Counted from the stretch's first letter, positions 1 through 9,870 are shown. The stretch: DNA of 30,000 bases from Prorocentrum cordatum (GCA_963575745.1 CAUYUJ010015298.1:2501-32500), one strand, 5' to 3'. Numbers and translations: made by a program. Notes: generated by a model not told the origin, from the sequence alone.

Positions 1-163
1 CAGGGACCACAAGCCATCGGTGGTCAAAGCAGATGCCCCTCCCGCGTGCCACATCGGGGGTAATGCCACTCAACAGCTGGGTCGCGATGCATTGGCCCGT
101 GGGACCCAGGGGGGGACATCGCAGAGAGGAATGTTTGGAAAGCTCGGAGCCACACCTCAATCA

Positions 164-439
164 GCATGAGCAGCCCTTCGACGAGTACTTCGCGATGCCC
201 ATGGCACGTGCCACCGTTGCCTCGCCATGCAGTGTTTTCGCGCCACCACCGCCCTAAAACACGTCTCCCTCAACGCCAAGCGCTCGCAGTGGTACTGGAA
301 GGCCCTGGCCAGGAAGCTGCGCCAACAGCGCCAACGGGCGGAACCCCGCATCCAGCGCACCGCCATGGAGGACCAGCACGTCGACGAGGACAGGATCGAA
401 GCCTCGGCCCTGGCCATGGGACGCTTAGCAATAGTGTAA
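164..439 (+). pseudogene. Unidentified coding-like segment with a frame change
   Basis: Two adjacent frames show strong G/C third-position bias. The first (about 164-232) reads HEQPFDEYFAMPMARATVA. The second (about 206-439) includes SLNAKRSQWYWKALARKL and ends at a TAA at 437-439. The second part is basic and helix-forming, then turns acidic (MEDQHVDEDRIEAS). Neither frame alone spans the segment, so a frameshift or an unseen splice lies near 210-235. I do not recognise the family and see no reliable start codon. The segment may be the 3' end of a gene that begins before the window. The coding claim rests only on codon bias and residue composition. Confidence 0.35.
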
Positions 440-639
440 AAAAGGCACATAAAAGTCACCCATCAAAAATTCCCAGAGATTCAAAACGAGGGGCCCTGAC
501 AGGCCCTGTCGACAGCGACGAATTGCGGAGCGTGCGGAGTTACCAAAGGCACGCTTCGACGCAGGCTCCGCGCGCGGAAAGAAGAAGAAGAACAAAAAAA
601 AAAAAAAAAAATGTACGGCATCATCCCCGGCGTAGGCCC

Positions 640-750
640 AGCGTGCACCAATGGTCGCATTTCCCTGCCCTCCTTGCCGCCGAGTGCGGCCTCTTCGCGG
701 TGCAGGCCCAAGCTCGAGTTCCAACCCGTTCTGAATTTACACCAGGGGTG
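640..750 (+). CDS. Possible short exon, unidentified
   Basis: One plus-strand frame has coding-like codon use and contains HQWSHFPALLAAECGLFAVQ. It follows a run of about 20 A bases (591-611) and ends next to GGGGTGAGTG near 745-755, which resembles a GT donor site. Dinoflagellate donors are often not GT, so this is weak support. There is no convincing start codon and no recognised domain. Confidence 0.18.
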
Positions 751-1020
751 AGTGCGCCCACGCCGAGCACCGCCAGCAACGGAGATTCACGCTCGGGCGC
801 CAAGAGGTCGGCAACCCACGTTGTTTTTTTTCTTGGTTGTGATATTCCAAGCGGGGCAACGACATCGAGTGGCACTTGACGGAGCGCTCAGATTCAGGTC
901 CAGCGATTCCGGGAAGCGCCATCGGGGTCCAAGCAGGTCCAGGTCCAAGCCCATCGGGGTCGGCGATCCAACGCACCTCAATGAATGACCATATTTCCAG
1001 CGCGCCGCCGCCAGCCATAG

Positions 1021-1890
1021 TTGTCGCGACAAAGGGGCCGAGGTCGCGACGCCGGCGCGTCCGGCGCCTCCCTGGACGACGTGATGGAGCAAGAAGCATT
1101 CGACACCAATGCCCTCTGCGCGCCGTCGCCGCGCGAGCGCGCCACGGGCGCGTCGCTGACGCCCCCGGGCAAAATTATCGATCATCAGGCCACAGCCCTC
1201 AGCGACTCCAGCCAGCGGGGCTGCCCGCCAGAGCCAATTTCGGCCCCGACAGCGTCGCGGACGCCGCCGAGGAGCTTGCCGCGGTGACCAGCCCCTGGGC
1301 AGAGCCAAACGGCCGAGGCACGCCTCCTCTTATTATTACCCGCCGAGATTATGCTTGTAGGTTTAGTAGCTGAACTATGCTGAATTATTTCGACGACCTG
1401 GACGGGCCCGAGGCGGCTTCGGAGCCGGCGACGACGACCATTCCGGGGGCGAGCTAGAAACCCTTTGCGAATGCCGACTGGGCCAGCTGCGCCAACTCGC
1501 TGGTCTCGCCCATGCTCGACATCGCGATCGCGCGCCAATGCTGGCATAGCCCCCCTGGAGCGTTCAGCTCGACAAGGGCGAGATAGCCCTGGGCCCAGGC
1601 AGGCCCCGCCTCGTTCAGTCACTGCTTCGACGTCTTCTTGCGACGCTTGTGCGCCATCTTCGCGAGCGAGGCCTTCCCGCGCCCCCGCCCAGTTGCGCTC
1701 GCGGAGGCGCGCCGCGTCGGGCGCGTGAGCGCGGCGCGATCGTGGCCGGGGCGACGGCGAGCAATCTTCGACAGACCAAGACAGCCTTCGCAGAGCGCAT
1801 CCGCGATGGAAGCTGGCTGCACTGGACGCGACGCCGTCGGCGAGCACGTCGCCCCGCTCCCGCGAGGGAGACCGTCGGCCCATTTAGCTA
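1021..1890 (+). pseudogene. Decayed coding region, part 1 (unidentified)
   Basis: Several plus-strand frames in turn show clear G/C-ending codon use. One runs 1021-1287 and contains ASGASLDDVMEQEAFDTNAL. The next, about 1235-1330, contains GPDSVADAAEELAAVTSPWA. A short frame starts at ATG 1377, reads MLNYFDDLDGPEAASEP and stops at TAG 1455-1457. Another follows at about 1457-1590 with DWASCANSLVSPMLDIAIAR. A last one at about 1725-1860 contains IVAGATASNLRQTKTAFAER. Each piece looks like protein, but frames change every 80-270 bases with no convincing introns. The best reading is one old gene or element ORF with several indels. I do not recognise the product. Confidence 0.4.
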
Positions 1891-3147
1891 GGGCAACGCG
1901 ACGCGCGGGCCATCGTTGACGCCAGCGACGGCGCGCTGACCAAGAGGAACAGGGTGGGCGGACTCATGGGATGTTCCAACTGGGCAGACGCATCCATGAA
2001 TGTCAACAGCGCTCGGCTCGAAGACTGGTGCTACGACGCCAGAGCAGCCATCTCCAACGCCGCGCTCAGCCTGCGCGCTCCTTTCTGGGATCTCGAAGGC
2101 CCCGCCCAGGGCGCACCTCGGCAGAACTTCGTCGGCGACGCCCTCGAGCTCCACGCCGCCATCCGCGCTCGACCTAAGTCGCAAGCCAGGCGCCCTCCAG
2201 GCCTACTACGCGACGCCAGCGCGAAGGAGCTTGACGCGCTCGCCATGGCCGCCGAGAAGAACCTGGCTTCCCTCGCCCCCGCTCTGGCCAGAGGCGGCTT
2301 CGGATTCGCCCGCCGAGCCCCTGTCAAGACGCCCCGTCGCGCCCACTTCGCCGACGAGCGCGCCGCGCGCCGCGAGCCGACCACCGCGGAACACGCGGGA
2401 GGCATGTTCGACGACAAGAGGAGTTTCGGAGGCGAGCGAGGAGACAGACTTCGAGCGTCCAGCGCGGGTCGGGGCCAGCACCGCCACGCCTGGTTCAGTC
2501 GCTCCGCAGGACGGCTCAAGCGCTTTGCCCCCCAGGCCGGCGACCGCGCAGCAGTGCCCCGCGCGGCCGAGACCCAGCCGAGCTCCGCGCCGCGACGGCC
2601 CAGACTCCCCCATGGCGCGGCCGCCCGCCCCGACGACTCCAGGCGCGTGGCGCCCGTCTTCTTCGGCGAGCTCTACCTCGCCCTCCCGCGGCCCCTCGCG
2701 CGCCGGGCGGCGACGGCTGCGTCGCTGCGGGCGCCCAGGTGCACGCCAGACGCTTCGCTGCAGACATTCAGGACATGCCGACCCTGGAAGCCGCCGAGCC
2801 GCTCGAGCATTTCGCTTGGAGAAGCACAGTTGCCGATTTGTTCCCCCTGTGTCCGACGTCTCTGAGGCCTTCCGCAGCGCGCGCGTCAACGCGGCGCGTG
2901 CAGCTTTCCTGCGGCGCGCCTGCGCGCTGGCGTGGTTCCCTGCCGAGATACCGTGGAAATTGGCCCCGTCGGGCCAGGCCGACCTGCGCGCGCGCTGGAT
3001 GCGCCCGAGGGAGTTCCGCAGCACGACGACGCGGAAGAGCGCGGTCGCACTATGCGCACGCCAATTGGGGACACGACCCGGACGGGAGCGTTGGACCCGT
3101 TGCCGACCATCACAACTCACGCACACGAACGAGTGCATCACGCGTAA
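1889..3147 (+). pseudogene. Decayed coding region, part 2 (unidentified)
   Basis: The frame open from about 1889 contains AIVDASDGALTKRN and then NVNSARLEDWCYDARAAISN, with strong G/C third-position bias to about 2440. Coding character then moves to the frame containing SEASEETDFERPARVG, which becomes Pro/Arg/Ser-rich. It moves again at 2739-2840 (HARRFAADIQDMPTLEAAEP), then to the frame with VSEAFRSARVNAARAAFLRR, and last to one ending THAHERVHHA at TAA 3145-3147. Long minus-strand frames overlap but look less natural. Repeated frame switching without splice sites suggests a pseudogene. No catalytic motif or known domain was recognised. It may continue part 1. Confidence 0.42.
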
Positions 3148-3347
3148 AAAGAACCTGCCCGATAAGAGCAGGAGCGCAGCACCGCGTCGCAGTGGCTCGG
3201 AGATCGCGCGCATGCAGAGTGGGCGACACACGGGCACGATGCTCGGCAACAGCACCTAAGACAATGACGCGACGTGCCCGACATGCGACTAAATAGCAGA
3301 AGAGCCCTGCACGCTGCGCGCGCACCTCCGCGGCTATCGACGTCGAG

Positions 3348-4198
3348 ATGTCCATGGAGCCCACGCGCTTTCGATGCCGCCACTGCATCGCCCTGGGCTT
3401 GCTGCCGATGGCGCCTGCGGGGCTCTGCCACCGCTGGCGTCGAGAGCGAGCTGGCCCCCCCGTGGAGTCCTCGAGAGCGTCTGGAATTGGCGGAGGTCGC
3501 TGCGGGGGCGAGGAACACCCGCGGACCGAGGAGCGCAGGGGGCGAACCAAGGACGACGAGAAAGAGGAGGAAGCGTTCGACCCCAAGGAAGCACCGCTCA
3601 ATCGAGTTCGACGCCGACGGGGTGCAGCCTACAAGCCGGAGCAAATGCCCACGATGAGGAGAGAGCTCAAGGATTTGCTGCTCACCCTCGTCCGCGCCGC
3701 GCACGCGAACGCCAAGCAGGCCGGCGTGTTGAAGGGATGCACCCCGACGATGGTCAGGCTCGATGACAAAGACCCACTTGCCCAACGATCGAGAAGGGGA
3801 ACACGTCACACGCTAAATCAGCAGCTCTCTGAGAAGGATAGTCGTGTGGAAGAAACCACCCTTGCACCAGGGCTGCCATGGCCACGATAGAAAAACTAGT
3901 CATGTCAGACATCGGAGCTCAGTGCAATACTGACTTCAATACAACTATCCAGCTTCAGACCCTTAGCCGACTGGAGTCATACTTGGTCCAAAACATGTTC
4001 CCGATTTGGAAGATCGAGAAGGCGTTCAAGAGCGGCCATCCTAAGATCTACTTCGATTGCAGGGACGCGCGCTGACGCCAGGTGATCGCACGCGCGATCC
4101 ACAATGCCCAGACGCCAACCTGCACGGGGCTGGCGCCAGAAGTCTGCATCGAGGACGAGCTTGCGCTATGGGTGGACGCCCTTCTGGGGACAGACTGA
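3348..4198 (+). pseudogene. Degenerate ORF with in-frame TGA; possible accessory ORF of a retroelement
   Basis: The first frame (3348-3890) is charged (EERRGRTKDDEKEEEAFD) and then becomes helical, with MRRELKDLLLTLVRAAHANA. Near 3850-3880 coding character shifts to the frame that contains MATIEKLVMSDIGAQCN and HPKIYFDCRDAR. That frame meets a TGA at 4073-4075 but continues with the same coding character (RQVIARAIHNAQ, then VCIEDELALWVDALLG) to TGA 4196-4198. A single C-to-T change of CGA would explain the internal stop. The layout of a charged linker plus a helical LLxLVxxAHANAxxAG-like stretch reminds me of accessory ORFs next to dinoflagellate retroelements. That is an impression from memory, not a domain match. 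Confidence 0.45.
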
Positions 4199-4473
4199 CT
4201 GGTTCTGCACGAACGAGGGGCGCAATGGGGACAGAGGCTATCCACATAGACTGCAAGTCAATGCGCAACCAGAAGGCGTCCTCAGCGGATGGAGTTGCAT
4301 TTCGAGGTCGGTGTGTGCAGTGGTTTCAATTCCGACATGTGTCACTACGGCTTCGGCTTCTTCCCGCCTTCCACCCTCGTCCTGGCCATAGTGTCAGCAC
4401 ACCACTGACTGAGGCTACCGCCAACGCCCGCGCCCTGTCCAGTGCCCTGCCGACTCCTGCCCACGATACAGCC

Positions 4474-4647
4474 GGGGCCCTGAAGAAGGAACCCTTTTGG
4501 TTGGGGAGGGGCTCCGCGTTCCTTAAGTGTTTCACAGTTTGCATCAGGTTTTCCTTCTGCTTTCGATCGGAAATCGAAGTTTAACTTATGGACAGAAAGG
4601 GGCCTCGTTCCTTATTTAGGGCTCCTTAGGTCCACGCCCCGACTGTA
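4474..4647 (+). repeat. Dispersed repeat family A, copy 1
   Basis: This 174-bp block matches 28248-28420 in the same orientation at roughly 90 percent identity, with about 16 substitutions and one 1-base gap by eye. It begins GGGGCCCTGAAGAAGGAACC and ends at CCCCGACTGTA. Similarity stops sharply on both sides. I see no terminal inverted repeats and no target duplication, so it may be a fragment of a larger element. Frames crossing both copies end in the same peptide, FRSEIEV, before a stop; this comes from the repeat and is not evidence of a gene. Confidence 0.85.
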
Positions 4648-5199
4648 GAGTTGAGAAGAGGAAGCAGTAGTTCTCTCACCCAGCATCCTGTTCCCACTCG
4701 TGCGAACCCTGCTGGTGCCCCCGTGCCTCCCACCCCCCCTCCCCCCCAGAAGCGGAGGTCGCACAGCTCTCCGCGCTACAGTCGGCCCAGATCCGTAGGT
4801 CGACCCTGCCAAATCACGGGTACCCCTGTGGCCGGTGTCCCGCGACCCATGCTGTCTGCATTCCTGAGGCAATGTGGCCCTCGGAAGGGTCTTGTGTCCT
4901 CTCGCGTGTCCTGTCCAATCGAGTCCGACTGTATTCGGGGGAAACGGCGATGCCGTGGGTTCCAGGCGAACGTCGGGGTCGGGGCCGCGTCCGTCGGTGA
5001 GTTGGGTTGTGTTTGCGCTGCCTTCCGTGCAGCTCAGAATCACATGCTGTAGCGGTGACACCGTATAAGGTGAGCACAGTTTAGGCCCCCAGAGAATTCC
5101 GCAGAGTCTCTGACCTTCAGAGCTTTGGACATGCTGGTGTTGTGGGTGATGTACGTGTGTGTATATATGGAATCACATATGCACAGAATCTTGTATCCC
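4648..5199. other. No gene seen
   Basis: This stretch is mixed sequence with a short C-run (about 4730-4747). No frame on either strand keeps coding-like codon use, and I found no repeat linking it to other parts of the window. Confidence 0.5.
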
Positions 5200-5690
5200 C
5201 CTCTCTTTTCTCTTGTCATTTTTCTCCTACCCCTTCTCCTCGCCTGGTCCCTCCTCCTGTCCTTATTTCCCTTACCTGTTCCCCCCCCCCCTCCTCCGCC
5301 TCCTTCTCCTCCTCCCCCTCTTCCTCCGCCTCTCATCCTCCTCGCCCTCCCTCTCCCTTCACCAGCGCGCGCGCAGCGAGGGGAGAAAGATGAAGAAGAG
5401 GGACTTGTGATGAGCAGGAGCAGGAGGAGAACGGAGGAGGAGGAGGAGGAGGCGGAAGACGAAGGGGGGACGGAGAAGGAGGAGGGGAAAGAGGAACGGA
5501 ATATGAGGAGGAGGAGGAGGAGCAGGAGGAGGAGGACGAGGAGGAGGAGGATGAGGAGGAGGAGGAGGCGGAGGAGGAGGAAAATGAGGAGGAGGGGGAG
5601 TAGGAGACCGGTGAGGACAAAGACGGGGGAGCAACAGGAACGGAGGAGGAAGATGAGAAGGAGGAGGAGGAGGAAACACACGACCAAATG
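5200..5690. repeat. Pyrimidine tract facing a purine tract (CT-rich then GGA-rich)
   Basis: Plus-strand bases 5200-5345 are almost all C and T with TCC repeats. Bases 5390-5690 are almost all A and G with GGA/AGG repeats. The two halves are partly complementary, so a single strand could fold back. Long Pro-, Ser- or Glu/Arg-rich frames cross it on both strands and are products of the low-complexity sequence. Confidence 0.85.
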
Positions 5691-5700
5691 GTGGGATGCA

Positions 5701-6880
5701 TTCCACGATCTGGCCCACAATCGGCCTCCCACCATTGCTTTAGCCGACGTTTACGCACACATCACAAGTATAGGCACTATAGCACCACCGGTGCACCATC
5801 AACAAGGACATGACGACAACACAGCACAGGTTCGACTCACCATGGCGGCGCGCGACCGCAGTTGCACAAGCACTGTGGTCCCTCACGAGTTTACACACAC
5901 ACACACACTAGTCAATAATATCATTAGTAAGCCTACCAAACATAGGAACGACTACATATCAATTTCCAGCGATTGGACACCATGCGTTACTAAATTGCAC
6001 ATTGATCACCGACATGAGCCTAGAGCACAAATCGAAGACCGTTGCCCAACTTCCCTGACTACCGAGCACAAGAGACCACATACAAGTGCCAAGATACAGC
6101 CAAACAGACGCAGATTGCCAGACTACTTGACAGTCAACCACTACCAATCAATGAACACCACAAGCTAACCACCCTGGTGCTATATGCTGTAGCGGCAGAG
6201 TGTTGCCCGACAGACGACGTAACCCCGCGACAAGCGTACATCATCACAGAAACCATTAAGGTTTTCCGATTCAGACGGCATGCATGGCAGCAATTATAAA
6301 GCCAAGCAGGAGCACGACCACCAGCATTATGTTATACAAATTTAACCACAACGTCGAGCAATACCTCACAGGCAGACTTACGGACCAGCACATACGCCAG
6401 TTACACTTAGCATTGTACACTGCCACATCGCAGACAAAGCAATACTTTGTTCTAGCTACACCACGACAGCCACTTGCACACCAGCTTAAGCAAGGCAGAG
6501 CCAACCACATGGAAGTTTTTCTGACTCTTTTCCACAGCCTATACGACCTATGCGAACACAGGGCAGCGTGGCAAAACGCCAAAGCAGGACGACGCTACGG
6601 ACCAGCCACCAGAACAAAATGGCAGCGAAATCATAGGCGATCCACGTTTCCACCGACGCCACGGGCAGGGTATTGGAAGATGACGAGCAATAAGGAGACG
6701 AATTCGCCGGACAGATTGCACAACAAGAAGAAGCCACGCTCACCGACAACAACCGCATACTCCAGTTTCACAACGCAACATCACAGACTGACCGAGCTGC
6801 TAACCTCCAGCGTCGTCATCAGCTCTTGTACTTCTCTCTGCCAAATTGCATCTCACCTTACTGCGCCAGTCTATTACAGG
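5701..6880 (+). pseudogene. A+T-richer region with protein-like frames, unidentified
   Basis: Successive plus-strand frames look protein-like but do not join. One ending at TAA 6166-6168 contains LADVYAHITSIGTIAPPVHH. The next (to 6299) contains NEHHKLTTLVLYAVAAECC and TETIKVFRFRRHAW. The third, from ATG 6284, contains FNHNVEQYLTGRLTDQHIRQ and NHMEVFLTLFHSLYDLCEH. Codons are not G/C-ending as in the flanks and many end in A or T. This suggests a different origin, such as a mobile-element or transferred ORF, or non-coding DNA with chance frames. There is no recognised domain, and frameshifts are needed to join the parts. Confidence 0.27.
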
Positions 6881-7132
6881 AGGTGGATCTGGTGGGTTCT
6901 TGACTATTGTAGCGGTGGAGGTGGAGGAGGAATTTCACATTGGGGCGACCCTAGCGCAGAGCGATGCCAAGCTCATGCCATGCACCACTTATCGTTGTCA
7001 CTTCCAGCTACTTTCAAGTTTACCCGCATTTTATTATTATGCCTGCGCTCGTTATCCATGTACTTGTGGGAGGTGGTGGAAGGTTTGCCGAGGTGATTGG
7101 GGGAGGAGGAGGAGGCGGAGGAGGAGGAGGAT
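6881..7132 (+). repeat. GGT/GGA-rich patches
   Basis: Three purine-rich patches (about 6881-6900, 6918-6935 and 7068-7130) are built from GGA, GGT and GGC triplets. The last is an almost pure GGA run. They sit at the edge of the A+T-richer island. Confidence 0.6.
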
Positions 7133-7997
7133 GTACTGCGCTCATACCGAAGGCCAGCCAGCACTGTCTGTGCCAGCTTCCGAAACATACACAGCCAGCT
7201 ACCCTAGGGCGTTCACCGCGCTTGTACCAACTTCAGAATCGCCAAGACTTAGGCCAGCCATTACGTATGTGCCAGCCTCTTCTTGCAATGCTTCACTCAC
7301 CTCTGTGATCTGAATGTTTATGTTCACGACCATGTGGGTACGTCAGTAGGGAACGGATCCGCAGGACGAGTCCCCCTGTGGACTACCTATACCAACAAAC
7401 TCATTCAGTATCTACAGACTTTCCCAACTGTTCACCTCCTGCGCCACACCCACGATTCCTTTTGACCTATCGCATGCGCCGCCTGGTTTATTTGTTCACG
7501 CTGTCTTCGCTACCATCCTTGACTTGAAGGCGGGGTCGGGTAGGGGACTACGGTTTGGAGGGGAGGGGGCTCCAGCGGCATCGCACACGTTGCCCGCACA
7601 CGGCGCCGCCCACTGTGCACGCGTATTTATCCTTTTCTCTATTCCTCTGGTTTCCTTGGGACGTGTATCTAGCATGAGGCTTTGATTTATTATAATCTAG
7701 TTTCTCACCTCACCTGTCGCCGCGTACTGGGTTACTCTCGCCCTGGGGGGCCCCTATTATTTGCCTTTGCTTTTTGAATTGCCGTTCCTGCCCCCGTCCA
7801 CGGCCTAATTTGTTTGTTGTTCCGCATAAGTCGGCGATTCTCTGCATCATCAAATTACGCATCGGGCTCCGCCTCATGTTTGCCTAGCGTCAGAAAAGCA
7901 GGAGGACACCCCCTCCCCGCCAGGCGCCGTTGCCAGGGCCGAAGGCTGGATCGGCCGGGGCGCAGAAGAACGACGAGGCGCCGCCACCGGCGCCAGA
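7133..7997. other. No gene seen
   Basis: 7133-7280 has loosely repeated CCAGCC/CAGCTT words. 7290-7860 is mixed sequence with T-rich stretches and no coding-like frame. I found no tRNA cloverleaf or other RNA gene by eye. Confidence 0.45.
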
Positions 7998-8076
7998 CCT
8001 TCTCCGTTCTCCTCCTCCTCCTCCTCCTCCTCTTCCTCCTCCTTCTCCTCCTCCTTCTCCCTCCTCAACAATTTCA
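7998..8076 (+). repeat. (TCC)n microsatellite
   Basis: An imperfect TCC tract with occasional TTC changes. The long Glu- or Pro-rich frames across it are artefacts. Confidence 0.85.
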
Positions 8077-8206
8077 TACTATGAATCCTACTTTCCTCTC
8101 GCTCCTGATGACGTTCGGAAAATATCTGGCCCCCCTCCGCGGATTGATTTTTTTTGCGCAGGATTCCCGGGAAACGGGTTTTCGCTTGGGCGTGTTTTCC
8201 GCTCGC

Positions 8207-8288
8207 TCCGAATCGTGCTCCCGCTGCAGCGTTGGCCTGATTTCCGCGCTTTCGCTGGTTCCGAATCGTGCTCCCGCTGCAGCGTTGG
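8207..8288 (+). repeat. Two-copy tandem repeat, 53-bp period
   Basis: The words TCCGAATCGTGCTCCCGCTG and the following CAGCGTTGG occur at 8207 and again at 8260. The sequence between them also aligns loosely (TTTCCGC/TTTCGCT), giving a 53-bp unit present nearly twice. Confidence 0.75.
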
Positions 8289-8539
8289 TCTTCCATCCAA
8301 GTAGTCCCCAAATCTAGAAAATGCCCCCCCGAAAAAAAAGCTCCGGAAGTGATTACACAGTCGGTGCCGATAAATTGATTTTTTGGGCCGCAGAAGCCCC
8401 CAGGATGTATCAAGCGGGAGCTCTGTTTCTCCCCGCCTTGTGTGGAGCTGCTTTTCGGGGAGCCCAAGGAGCTAGACGTGGAGGCACGATTCCAGACCGG
8501 CCCAAACCTCTCGAAGACGATCCACTTACCCTCCAAAGA

Positions 8540-8720
8540 ACCTGGCGCCACGCCATGACATGCTGTGCGGTGTTGTGCTCTGCGCCGCTGTGCGATGCCA
8601 TGCGTTGCGTTGCAATGCTCTGTGGTGCAGTGGTTCACTGCGCAATGCCACGCCATGCTATGGCATGCTACGCTCTGCCAAGCTCTTCTGCCCCATGCCA
8701 TGCCGTGGTCTGCCATGTAT
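8540..8720. repeat. ATGC/TGCG-rich degenerate low-complexity patch
   Basis: Overlapping words such as GCCATGC, TGCGTTGC, CATGCTATGGCATG and CCATGCCATGCCG are dense here. Many are self-complementary. Frames across it give Cys/Ala/Met-rich peptides that are not credible proteins. Confidence 0.55.
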
Positions 8721-8750
8721 TGCGCTTCCTTTTGCGATCATTGCCCTGCT

Positions 8751-8840
8751 CGACATCCGACTGTGCGAATAGAGAGGAGCTCTACGCCATGGTAAGGGAT
8801 CGGGGGGAGGGGTAGAACGCCAGATATGACGCGAGCGCAC
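8751..8840 (+). repeat. Dispersed repeat family B, copy 1
   Basis: Starts with CGACATCCGACTGTGCGAAT followed by AGAGAGGA and ends with CGCGAGCGCAC. The same order of blocks occurs at 27886-27981. The two ends are well conserved (about 28 and 18 bp) and the middle has diverged with small indels. In both places the repeat is followed within about 15 bases by a pyrimidine-rich tract. Confidence 0.7.
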
Positions 8841-8852
8841 ATGGCTTGTCCC

Positions 8853-9336
8853 CCTCCCCCTCCTCCTCCTCCTTCTCCTCCTCCGTCATTATCCTTCCCC
8901 AACCCTTTCCCCTCGCCCTCCTCCTGTTCCCTCCCTCCATCCGTCTCTTCCCCTCCCTCACCCCCTGGCATCCTCCGTCCTCTCCGACCGCCGTACGCCA
9001 CCTTCTCCTCCTCCTCCTCCTCCTCCTCCTCCTCCTCCTCCTCCTCCTCCTCCTCCTCCTCCTCCTGCATGTCCTCCTCATCCTCCTCATCCTCCTTCTC
9101 CTACTCCTACTCCTACTCCTACTCCTACTCCTACTCCTACTCCTACTCCTCTTCCTGTCTGTCGTTGTCGTCGTCGTTGTCGCGCTCTCTTTTAGGGCTT
9201 CGCCTCCACGCGCGGGCTGCGCCACCAGTCCGAGTCTGAGTCCTCCTACGCCTTTTCCTCATCTTCCTCGTCCTTATCCCCCTCCGTCTGCTCTTCTTCC
9301 TCCTCCTCCTCCTTCTCCTCCTCCTCCTCCTCCTGT
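8853..9336 (+). repeat. Composite pyrimidine microsatellite: CCT-rich, (TCC)n, (CTCCTA)n
   Basis: 8853-8990 is CT-rich. 9006-9065 is nearly pure (TCC)n. About 9091-9151 is a clean hexamer array reading TCCTAC. 9300-9335 is another TCC run. Stretches of normal complexity (about 9155-9240) separate them. Long poly-Ser, poly-Leu and poly-Glu/Arg frames here are artefacts. Confidence 0.85.
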
Positions 9337-9572
9337 TGGTTCCAGTTGGCTCCTCGGCCGAAGCTCCTATGATGCGGCACAGCAGCAAAAGATATGGTTC
9401 CGTGCAGCTCCACACGCCTTCTGCTAGCACGGCGCCACAGACGGCCCCCCTCTCCGCAACAAGTGCACCCATGCATCTCTCCGAACCTGCGTTGGTCGGC
9501 GGCGTCCTGGATCCAAGCTGCAGCCAAGCCACGGCAGGGCAGCTGCTGCGCGAATGGGGCACAGGGGCTTGA
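9337..9572 (+). CDS. Possible terminal exon, unidentified
   Basis: Directly after the TCC run, one plus-strand frame reads VPVGSSAEAPMMRHSSKRYG and continues with HLSEPALVGGVLDPSCSQAT. It ends at TGA 9570-9572 after LLREWGTGA. Composition is natural for a disordered protein, and G/C-ending codons are moderately favoured. The opposite strand is also open here, so the strand is uncertain. It has no start codon of its own and no recognised family. Confidence 0.28.
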
Positions 9573-9668
9573 CGAGAGGCGCGAGGGCAGGGGGGAGCCA
9601 GCATGGGGGCAACGGGTCCCGTGAGAAACGGGCCCTGGACCTTGGGGCCTTGGGGCCCAGGTCGTCGT

Positions 9669-9870
9669 CCGGAGGTCTAGAGGTTGACACCAACACCAAT
9701 GTCGGCGGTGTGCCTCCACCGAGGGAGGAAGATCCCGATCTCGGCGATGGGGATAATATTATGGCTTCCAAGGTGGCCGAAATATTACCACCAACACCGA
9801 AATCTAGGATCATCTTCCTATGGAGGCAAACCCCTTGTGTTGGTGTTGGTGCCCATTTCCAGGCCTCCGA
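9669..9870. repeat. Foldback element 1 (202 bp imperfect inverted repeat)
   Basis: The left arm (from about 9669, with GACACCAACACCAA) pairs with the right arm (to about 9870, with TTGGTGTTGGTGCC) over about 85 bases at roughly 75 percent match. The shared order is: a GGAGG edge, the CACCAACACC block, a TGCCTCCA block, a GGAAGAT block and AATATT near the centre. The centre is near 9769. No target duplication is clear. Confidence 0.7.

Noticed and set aside
745-755. GGGGTGAGTG as a splice donor for the 640-750 segment.
   Set aside because: Dinoflagellates often use GC or GA donors and the segment has no supported acceptor or partner exon, so I did not build a spliced gene from it.
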